Below, piece by piece: positions 18,708 through 26,800 of a stretch of 64,000 nucleotides of DNA. The stretch covers positions 1 through 64,000 of the forward strand of contig JANXVU010000164.1 in the NCBI GenBank assembly GCA_025351485.1, given 5' to 3'. How positions within the stretch are numbered: the first letter of the stretch is position 1; every line of letters starts with the position of its first letter. Position numbers and translations under genes: made by a program. The notes beneath the pieces were generated by a model. It was not told the DNA's origin. It searched no databases and saw nothing but the letters and a program-made list of their open reading frames with translations. This DNA is from Candidatus Eiseniibacteriota bacterium (GTDB lineage Bacteria; Eisenbacteria; RBG-16-71-46; JACRLI01).

Positions 18708-19313
18708 ATGTTTCAGAAAGATCTGCTGATTTACGCCGTGCACCTGCTGTTCTGGGGTTCCAGCGGCATCGGCCGGCTCTTCATCCGATCGCCGAAAGGC
18801 GCCGAGGCCGGGGCCGCTGCGCCGGCCCCGGAGGCGAAAGAGGAGCGCTCCGCGCCCCATTCCCGGCTGCTGCTCGTCTTTCACTCGGTGGCGTTCGGCG
18901 CGATGTACCTCGGCGTGGGCCAGTTCGCGATCCCGGGGCGCGTGCCGGCCTGGTTTCCGGGCCAGCGAATCGCGGGGACGGTGATCATCCTGGCGGGCGG
19001 TGCGATCATGGCGTGGGCCATGGCCACGTTTCAGTCGTGGCGGTTCCGCGCCAAGCTGGAGCAAGGGCATAAACTGGCCACCGGCGGCCCGTTCCGGCTC
19101 TTCCGGCATCCGATCTACCTGGCCCTGGATCTGCTGGCGCTGGGCACGGCGGTGTGGATCCCGTCCGCGGCCTGCTGGATCGGGTTCGTGCTGATGGTGA
19201 TTGGAAGCGATCTCAGGGCGCGCGCGGAAGAGTCGTTGCTCCGGGAGACTTTTGGGCAGGTCTACCTGGACTACTGCGCGCGCACCCGGCGTTTCATCCC
19301 GGGAGTGTACTGA
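18708..19313 (+). CDS. ICMT/PEMT-family membrane methyltransferase (1)
   Basis: 201-aa integral membrane protein. I use the ATG at 18708 (GAGGG five bases upstream) rather than 18678, because the hydrophobic segment begins at once. About five membrane segments are visible. The C-terminal signature ATGGPFRLFRHPIYLAL (about 122-138) followed by EESLLRETFGQVYLDYCARTRRFIPG is that of the isoprenylcysteine carboxyl methyltransferase/phospholipid N-methyltransferase superfamily, where the RHP and EE residues bind S-adenosylmethionine. Bacteria lack prenylated CaaX proteins, so the substrate is probably a lipid or small molecule. A second family member lies at 45.6 kb. Confidence 0.75.
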   Translation: MFQKDLLIYAVHLLFWGSSGIGRLFIRSPKGAEAGAAAPAPEAKEERSAPHSRLLLVFHSVAFGAMYLGVGQFAIPGRVPAWFPGQRIAGTVIILAGGAIMAWAMATFQSWRFRAKLEQGHKLATGGPFRLFRHPIYLALDLLALGTAVWIPSAACWIGFVLMVIGSDLRARAEESLLRETFGQVYLDYCARTRRFIPGVY

Positions 19314-19332
19314 TCGGGTGGATGGCGCCGGA

Positions 19333-20850
19333 TCACTTCCACGGCGGGTCCACTACCTGGTAGACCACCAGGTGGTCGCCGCCGCCGGTGGTGTTGTGGT
19401 GTTCGGACCGGTGGACCTCCCGGAGCCACGGCCGGCTCGAAATCGCGGGATACCATTCCGGAAAGAAGATGCAGTAGTCCGGGCGGGCCTCGGCCAGGAA
19501 TTCCAGGATGACTTCCTCCCGCCCCGGCGCAGGCTGCACCCGCCGGCTCCGCAGATGCAGTTCCACCAGCCTTGAAGAGATCAAACCTTCGGTGTCGATG
19601 CAGTAGCGCCCGCCCAGGTAGGTGATGGCGCCCACGTCGTTGGTGGCCACCCGCGCCCCGGATGGCAGGTGAGCGCGGACCCAGTCGCCGGTCTCCACCT
19701 GCAGCGACAAGATGGTGTCCACGTCGGCCAGGTAGATGTCGTGCGCCAGTACGAAGCCCCGCAACCCGCCCGGCAGCAGCGCCAGGGCCAGGGAAGCCCC
19801 GGCGACTGCGCGCGCCGAAGCGCCGCGCAGCCGCGTCACGATCCACTCCGCCGCCCCCATCGCCAGCAGGAACTGGAACGGGATCAGCGGAATGCTGTAC
19901 CGGGACATGCTGAAGTGCCGCGGGTAGAGCGCCATGGAATAGATCCAGAACGCCACCGGCCACCATGCCACGACTCCCGCGCGCTCGCGCGCGTGCCGCC
20001 ACATCCAGGCCACGAGCCCCGGCACCAGGAGGACAGCCATGATCGCGTTGTCCTGCCACGCCCACGCCAGCATCCGCGGGAGATACCGGGACCGCTCCTG
20101 CCCCAGGATCCCATCCAGGGCCGGAAGCAGGCTCTTGGCGTAAAAGGTGTTGGGCAGCGGCCGGCCGGTGGTGGCCAGACAGAAGAGGGCGTAGGGAATC
20201 AGGAGCGCGATCAGCGTGGCCGCGTAGGCCAGGGCGTCGGTCCCCGCGCCGTGCCTGTTCGCGGCCGGGCGGGAGCGAAGGACTTCCATCGAGCCCACGA
20301 TCGCGGCCAGGATCAGCATCTCCGGACGGGCTGCCACGGCAAGCCCCGCGACCGCTCCCAGCAAGATCCCGCGGCGCCATCCCCGCCATTCCGCCATCTG
20401 GGCGCGCACCAGCAGCAGCGAAAGCGCGGCGGCCAGGCACGTCTCCATGCCCGAGAGCCCCGCCCACACCATTCGTCCGCATGCGGCCGTGCAGGTTCCC
20501 GCGAAGATCGCCGGCAACAGGGGCAGGCCCGCCGCGAGGCCGACCTCGAAGGTGAGCACGGCCGCGGCCGACATGGAAGCCATTCCCAGTCCGAGCGCCA
20601 GCCACTCGGCGCGCACGCCCAGGGTGTTGCCGAGCGCCAGCAGCAGCACCCAAAGCGGACTGGTCGCGCCAGGCGAGGGCTCCCCCGGGTTGAACGAAAA
20701 GCCCGCCCCGTGCGCCAGGTTCCGCGCGTACTGGAAGTGGATATACGGGTCGTCCATCGGAAAGCCCGGCCGCCCAAAGCCGGCCAGCTCATCCCGCAGG
20801 AACCACGCCGCCAGGGCCGCGGCCAGCACGGCGATGCCGGCCCGCGCCAC
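19333..20850 (-). CDS. GT-C-like membrane glycosyltransferase
   Basis: 505 aa from GTG 20850. About 11 hydrophobic segments are visible. Soon after the first there is MDDPYIHFQYARNLAHG and FSFNPGEPSPG, the acidic first-loop pattern of GT-C arabinofuranosyl/mannosyltransferase-like proteins that use polyprenyl-phosphate sugars. A soluble C-terminal domain of about 130 residues follows. AAGGAGG (minus strand, 20936-20930) stands before two in-frame CTG codons (20925 and 20919), but 80 bases before the GTG. A CTG start, adding about 25 basic, proline-rich cytoplasmic residues, is therefore quite possible. Donor and acceptor unknown. Confidence 0.65.
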   Translation of the reverse strand: MARAGIAVLAAALAAWFLRDELAGFGRPGFPMDDPYIHFQYARNLAHGAGFSFNPGEPSPGATSPLWVLLLALGNTLGVRAEWLALGLGMASMSAAAVLTFEVGLAAGLPLLPAIFAGTCTAACGRMVWAGLSGMETCLAAALSLLLVRAQMAEWRGWRRGILLGAVAGLAVAARPEMLILAAIVGSMEVLRSRPAANRHGAGTDALAYAATLIALLIPYALFCLATTGRPLPNTFYAKSLLPALDGILGQERSRYLPRMLAWAWQDNAIMAVLLVPGLVAWMWRHARERAGVVAWWPVAFWIYSMALYPRHFSMSRYSIPLIPFQFLLAMGAAEWIVTRLRGASARAVAGASLALALLPGGLRGFVLAHDIYLADVDTILSLQVETGDWVRAHLPSGARVATNDVGAITYLGGRYCIDTEGLISSRLVELHLRSRRVQPAPGREEVILEFLAEARPDYCIFFPEWYPAISSRPWLREVHRSEHHNTTGGGDHLVVYQVVDPPWK

Positions 20851-21166
20851 GAGGCGCGGAAGCGGTCTCTTGAACGCTGGGGCGCCCGCGGCGGGGACGG
20901 ATGTGGGTGCGGCGGCCAGTGCCAGGAATCCTCCTTGTGAAATTCGATCCCCGCCATCATAGCGGACCCGGCCAAGGGGTAAAGAGCGGGCTGAACGTGG
21001 ATCGGGATTGTCGCCGACAACGAAGGTTCACCCGTCGCCCCGCGCCCGCGGCGGCGCCGCGGCCTGCAAGTCCGCATGCTCTTGGGGTCGCGGGCGATTC
21101 CGCGGGCTGGCCCACTCCTTGCCATTCTTCTCCATTGCCCCACGCGCTCCTCCCCGGTGTCCCAAG
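20851..21166. other. Divergent intergenic region
   Basis: 316 bases between the GT-C-like gene (minus) and the PorV-like gene (plus). It contains the orphan ribosome binding site AAGGAGG with in-frame CTG codons for the minus-strand gene. The rest is GC-rich, with the self-complementary stretch GCGGCGCCGC near 21050. I see no convincing promoter or small gene. Confidence 0.4.
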
Positions 21167-22159
21167 ATGCGCGCAATCCCGCTGTTCATTCTTTTCGCGT
21201 GGCTTGTTCCCGCTCCCGTGCAAGCGGAGGGCGCGGCGGACTTCTTGTTGATGGGCTTCGGCGCCCGCTCTTTCGCGCTGGGCGACGGCATGCTCGCCTC
21301 CGAGCAGGACGCGTCCGCCATCTACTGGAATCCAGCCCTCCTGGCCCGCGCCGGGTGGCGCTCGGCCGAGGCGATGCACGCGGAGAGCTTCGCGGGCGCC
21401 GAAGGCTACGACGCCTTCGCCATCGCGGTGCCGGTGGGCACCGGCGGGGAGGCGGTCTCGCTCGGATTGCTCCGCCTGGCGGTGGACCACATCCCCGACA
21501 CGGGCAATTTCAGATTTGACGACAACGGAGCGGACGGGCTCCCCGGCACGCACGATTCCGGCGAGGGCAATGGCCGGTGGGATCCGGGCGAGCCGGTGAC
21601 GGCGGATCCCTCCGCGGTGCGCTGGCGCTCCGACGTGGAGTGGGCGCTGCTGGCCGGTTACGCCCGCCCGCTGGGCGCCCGCGGGGCCGTGGGGGTGTGC
21701 GCCAAGCTGGTCCGGCAGAGCCTGGCGGGCCAGGGCGCCTCGGGCCTGGGATTCGACGTGGGCGCCCACTGGGCCGGCCCCGCGGGGCTCGAGTTCGCCG
21801 CCCGGGCACGGGACCTCACCAGCACCCGCATTTCCTGGGACACCGGTGCGCGCGAAAGAATCGGTCCCAGCCTGGGACTCGCCGCGGGCCGGGAGATGCC
21901 GGCGGGTCCGCAGGCCCATCTGAAAGTTTCGCTGGAGGGATCTCTGGGCCGCTGGGACCTGGCCGGCGGTCGCTCCGAGTGGCACGCAGGGCTGGAGTAC
22001 GCGTGGCGAGAACTGATCTTTCTGCGCGCCGGCTCCTCCAGCGGAGATGCCGGATTCGGAGCCGGCCTTGGCCTGCGCGGATTCCGCGTGGACTACGCCA
22101 CCCGTCCTTTTCATCCACTCGGGGCGAGCCACCGGCTTTCGGCGCTCGCCCGCTGGTAA
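21167..22159 (+). CDS. PorV/PorQ-type (UPF0164) outer-membrane beta-barrel protein
   Basis: 330 aa from ATG 21167, giving a signal peptide ending VQAEG. The mature start has the family signature: MGFGARSFALGDGMLASEQDASAIYWNPALLA in order, that is, an aromatic GARS/LG motif followed by D-A-S-x-x-Y-W-N-P. Alternating hydrophobic strands and a C-terminal aromatic residue (Trp) fit a barrel of about 14 strands. PorV/PorQ proteins are accessory shuttles of the type IX secretion system in Bacteroidota; relatives occur across FCB lineages without a proven T9SS. The next gene encodes a protein with a FlgD/T9SS-like C-terminal domain, consistent with a cargo relationship. Confidence 0.75.
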   Translation: MRAIPLFILFAWLVPAPVQAEGAADFLLMGFGARSFALGDGMLASEQDASAIYWNPALLARAGWRSAEAMHAESFAGAEGYDAFAIAVPVGTGGEAVSLGLLRLAVDHIPDTGNFRFDDNGADGLPGTHDSGEGNGRWDPGEPVTADPSAVRWRSDVEWALLAGYARPLGARGAVGVCAKLVRQSLAGQGASGLGFDVGAHWAGPAGLEFAARARDLTSTRISWDTGARERIGPSLGLAAGREMPAGPQAHLKVSLEGSLGRWDLAGGRSEWHAGLEYAWRELIFLRAGSSSGDAGFGAGLGLRGFRVDYATRPFHPLGASHRLSALARW

Positions 22160-22169
22160 GGGGGAAATC

Positions 22170-23870
22170 ATGAACGTACGCAGGATCTGCGCGATCATCC
22201 TGGTGGGCCTGGCTTGGGTGCGGGGCGCCTTCGCGCTTCCAGCCAGCATCTCGGCGGGCACCGGTCCCGGAACACCCGGGGCGCTGGTCGCCACGCGCGA
22301 CGATGGCGGCAGGATCGGGCTATGGGACTCGAAGGGAGCGTCCGTGCCGGGGTGGCCCGTCGCGGCGTCCGGCGCCTGGCCGGTTGGAACTCCGCGGCTC
22401 CAGGACCTCGACGGCGATGGCCGGCCGGAGGTGGTGTGCCTGATGAAGTCCGCGGACGGAAGCCGGACCCTGCGCGCCTGGCGCCTCGACGGGCTCACCC
22501 TGGCCGGATACGCGCCCATGCAGGCGCCCGCGGACATGGACGACACCCCGCAATCCGGGGACATCGAGCGGCGCGGTGGGCCCGACTGGGTGTGGCCCAC
22601 CCGGTCCGGCGAGGTGGCGGCATCGATGGTGGGGGATCCGATGCATCCGCGCCCTGGATTCCCGGTCTCGGTGGGCGGAAGTGGTCGGCTGCGCCTGCGC
22701 CTCGCCGACGTGGATGGCGATGGCGTGCCGGAGGTGCTGGGAGGGGTGGAAGCAGGCGCAGCCGGCCGGTGGTTCGTCCTTGGCGCGCTCGGCGGCGATC
22801 CCACCGCGTTCGTGCAGGGCTCCAGTTTCCCGGTCACCTCGCCCCCAGCGCCCGCGCAACTGGTCCCCGGGGGCACTCCGGAACTGCTGGTGAGCATGCG
22901 CGGCCGCCTCGAGGCCCGCGCCTCGGATGGGCTGCGCGGGTACAACATGCTGCCCGGATGGCCGGTGAATGCGGGGCCCGTCTCGGGCGGCGCGCTCAGC
23001 CTGCTCATCGATCCACAACGGCGGGTCCTGGCGAGTTCTCCCGAAGGGCGGCTGGCGGTCTATTCGTCCGAAGGCGAACTGCTGCGGGACTGGCCCGGGG
23101 AAGCGTGCCTGGGCTCGGCGGTGTCCCAGGCGGAAGCGGACACGCTCGGGGGTGTGGTCGCGCACCCGGGGGGATGCCTGCTGCGGATGGAATCGGATGC
23201 GGGAAACGACTCGACCGGCCGCCCCAGGCTTTTCACCCGGGTGCTCGGCGATCGGCACCACGGAGTGGGAACCCCGGCGCCGGTCGGGTTGCTCCCGTCT
23301 TCCAGGCTGCGGATCTGGATCAACGGCCGGGAGGCCTCCGGAAGCTCCTCGCTCACGGTGTCGGGCGGACGACTCCGATTTCACGCGGCGCTCGACGACC
23401 CGGTGGTTGCCGGCCGGCCCGAGATGGAGATGCGGGTGATGCGTGGCACGACTGCGCTCGGAAGCTGCCGGGGCCGCGACGCCATGGATCTCACGCTGGA
23501 GCTCCAGGGCGGCGACTACCTGGCCGTGGCCACGGCGCGCTCCGACACGCTGGCCCACGCGGCCTTCCGGGTGGAATCCGAGCTCACCCTGGAGAACCTG
23601 TGGTTCTACCCGAGCCCCATGCGGGAGCGCGGCGACATCCTGATGGACCTGGGCCAGGACGCCCAGGTGCGCGCCGAAATCTACACCGTGGCCGGGCGGC
23701 GCGTGCGCGCGCTGGAGGCCGCGCTGCCGGCCGGGCACGCGCAGCTTTCCTGGGATGGGCGCGACGGCCTCGGTGCGCCCGTCTCCAACGGCGTCTATTT
23801 CGTGCGGGTCCAGGCCCGATCAGGCAACCGGAACGTGGAATCCATGACCAGGCTGATTCGTCTCAACTGA
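22170..23870 (+). CDS. FG-GAP/VCBS-like surface protein with FlgD-like C-terminal domain
   Basis: 566 aa; AAGGGGGAAATC precedes the ATG at 22170. A signal peptide (1-22) ends in AFALP. The middle contains propeller-type blades with calcium-binding loops LQDLDGDGRPEVV and LADVDGDGVPEVL, as in integrin-like FG-GAP repeats. The C-terminal 85 residues (WFYPSPMRERGDI, AEIYTVAGRRVRAL, SWDGRDGLGAPVSNGVYFVRV) are a FlgD-like domain of the type fused to many secreted FCB proteins. It lies 10 bp after the PorV-like gene and 18 bp before the RHS gene, so all three look like one operon devoted to the cell surface. Confidence 0.75.
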   Translation: MNVRRICAIILVGLAWVRGAFALPASISAGTGPGTPGALVATRDDGGRIGLWDSKGASVPGWPVAASGAWPVGTPRLQDLDGDGRPEVVCLMKSADGSRTLRAWRLDGLTLAGYAPMQAPADMDDTPQSGDIERRGGPDWVWPTRSGEVAASMVGDPMHPRPGFPVSVGGSGRLRLRLADVDGDGVPEVLGGVEAGAAGRWFVLGALGGDPTAFVQGSSFPVTSPPAPAQLVPGGTPELLVSMRGRLEARASDGLRGYNMLPGWPVNAGPVSGGALSLLIDPQRRVLASSPEGRLAVYSSEGELLRDWPGEACLGSAVSQAEADTLGGVVAHPGGCLLRMESDAGNDSTGRPRLFTRVLGDRHHGVGTPAPVGLLPSSRLRIWINGREASGSSSLTVSGGRLRFHAALDDPVVAGRPEMEMRVMRGTTALGSCRGRDAMDLTLELQGGDYLAVATARSDTLAHAAFRVESELTLENLWFYPSPMRERGDILMDLGQDAQVRAEIYTVAGRRVRALEAALPAGHAQLSWDGRDGLGAPVSNGVYFVRVQARSGNRNVESMTRLIRLN

Positions 23871-23888
23871 CGGTGGGAGGGGGGAACG

Positions 23889-26800
23889 ATGGGTGGTGGT
23901 TGGGTGAAAGGCGTGGTCGCCCTGGCGGCGGCCGCGGCGCTGGTGGCCACGGCGCGCGCGGAAGAACCGGGCGAGATGCGGGACGTCCGCGGATTCGACC
24001 TGGCCGGAGACACGCAGACGATCGGCCCGGGGGAGACCGTCGGACTGTTCCAGGGGAGCCCCTCCTACCGGCAACTCCTGTTGCGGTGGCCGGAGCCGGA
24101 AGGGCAGGAACTGGCGCTGACGCTGGAGTACTCGGGCGCGGTGGAGCACCGGCGGTTCGACTTTCGTTCCACTTCGGGCTACGTGAACGCCCCCGGCGTT
24201 TTCGGGGAATGGAGCCTGTGCCTGGACGGCCACGCCGTGTGGACCGGCAACCTGGCGCCCTATCTGTTCAACGGCGAGCTCCCGGGAGTGCCGCACCGCG
24301 ACTCGAGCGGGCAGCCCGTGGACGGCTGCTGGCGCACCTGCGGATTCGGCGTGTGCGACCTGGCCTACTCCTCGGGAGGCTCCAGCGGCGACGTGGAGTT
24401 GCTGGGTTCCGGCGGGGCCCTGGTCCAGTTCGGCTACCCCGGGAACAATCCCGCCGCAGGAAATCCGTGCATGCTGCCGAACGACCCTTCGCTCTCCTGG
24501 CGGGCCCAGCTCGCTCCGCCGGCCGGCAGCGGCCGGTCGCTCACGGTGAAGAAGCCCGACGGTTCCACCTGGCGCTTCGACGAAGTTCCGCTCACCCTCT
24601 ACTGGCCGGGCTACCTCTACAACGTGAGCCAGGGTCCGCGCGCCTTCCGCCTGGCCTACGCCTCCAGCCTGAGCGGGGCCTTCGAGGCGCACATAAACTA
24701 CGAGTACGCCGATTCGCTCCCCGGCCGGTGCGGCGGACTGCATCCCACCGCCATCCGCATCACCGACCAGGTAGGCCGGTCCATGGAGATACGCGTGGAC
24801 CAGCCTTCCGCGGGCGGATCCTGCGAGGTGACGGTGCTCTCCAGCACTTCGCCCGCGGCGCAGTGGCTGGAGTTCACCGAACGGAGTTACGCGGACCCGG
24901 CTTTCCACGTCCGGCGCAGCTATCTGTTCGACCTCGACTCGTGGACCGATCGCGCGGGCCGCGTGACCCGCTTCCGGTACGAAAACGACGACCGGCAGGA
25001 GGCTTTCTCCAACAACTGTTCCGACACGCTGCTGATCCGGGCGCGCCGGCTGGCGGAGGTGGACTATCCGACCGGGGGTAGCTCCAGCTATCTCTACGCT
25101 CCGCTTCCCGCCACACGCCCCGCCTGTCCGGATCCCAGGTACCGTTACCAGGATTCCGCATGGCGCTCCATGGGCCGGACGCCCGCCCTGCACCCCATGA
25201 CCCGGCGGGTGGAGGTCCGGGAAAGCGGCGGCGCGGCCCCGGTGCAAACGGTGGATTTTGCGTACTGGTGGAACTCCTCTCCGGCCGTGGGAGACCCGCT
25301 GGAATCGGAGGGCTATCGCTACCATACGTTAGTGTCCCTGGACCGCTCGGGCCCACCGATTCCCCGGCCGCTCCGCCCGCTCTCGATTGCTTCGGCGCAG
25401 GGAGTGTCGGTGGACTACGAGTTCATCAAGATCCCGCACCAGCCGCAGACGCATGGGGGGCCATCCTACAACCGATGGGCGCCGCGGGAGCTCACCGCCT
25501 CCCTCACGCTTGCCTCGGGGGAGACCCACACGCTGCTGTGTGCCTATGACGCCGTGGCATCGGGGTCTGGATATGCGGGCACGCTGCTGCCGGTCTCGCG
25601 AACCTGCCGCGTGACCTCGGTGCTTGGAACGGCGGAGTACACCACCAGCGTTGGTCACGACAGCCTCGCGCGCGTGACGTTCTTCACCGATCCCTCCGGC
25701 GCGCGCCACCAGCTGGACTATGACGAGGATCCGTCGCTCCACTCACCCTGGGCGGCGAGCGGGCACTATTCCGTGCGGTTGCTTGCGCGGGAGCGGACGT
25801 ATTCGGCCTCGACGGGGGCGCTTCTCGCCGAGGACTGGAGCGATCGGGAGCCGCTGCTGGGAAGGGTCATGGCCAGCCACCGGCGCCTGGATCCCGCTCG
25901 CGTGGCCACCACCACCTACGCCTACGATCCGGAGATTCCCTGGAGGGTGGTCCGGGCCGACGGCCCTGCCGGTGAGACCGCGGAGTTCAGCTACGGAGCG
26001 GAGCTCATCCCCAACACGCTCGGCTGGGCGGGATCACCCGGCGAGGAGGTCCCGGCGCGCATCACGCTGCGCCCGTCCGCGCAGGGCGCCCGGGTGTTCT
26101 TCCAGGGGTTCGACGGGGAGGGCCGCCTGCTGCGCACCGCCGATGGATCCGGCCACATGACCTCCCGCGGCTACGACGGGGACGGCCGCCCGCGCACGCT
26201 GGCCTTTCCCGGGGATGTCATGACCGGCCCGCCGCCCCCCGAAGGGAAGTTCCAGCCGCAGCTTCCGCCCTACGATCTCACGCCCTGGCCGTCCGGAGTG
26301 CGCACGTACTACGACGCTCCGGGCAATTCCTCGGTGCGGTCCACGTTCTACTCGGCGATGTCGGACAGCCTGCCCACGCAGTCGCTGCGGGACGGGCTGG
26401 GGCGGCTCCGCCTGCGCCGGTTCGTGGGAGGGCCGCAGGGCGCGCCCGAGAGTTTCGAGTACGACGCCTTCGGGCGCCTGTCCGTGGCCCACGATCCGGC
26501 GGGGGGCGAATGGAGCTACTCCCACGACGAACTGGGCCGCCTGACCGCGATGGGGGACGCCGGCGGGAACTCGAACCAGTTCGATTTTCATACCGTCCCT
26601 GACCTCGGCGCCTGGGGGGTCGTGCTTGATCCGGCGATTCCTCGCGGATACCTGGAGGCGCGGATCGCCCACATGGCCGGCGGGGCGGGCGCCATCCGGG
26701 CCGTGGATGCGGCCGGCCGCCTGCGGGTGACGGCGGTGCTGCCTTTCGGATCCAACGTCCCGGTGGGCATGCAGTCCTTCGAGTACGACGAGACCGGCAA

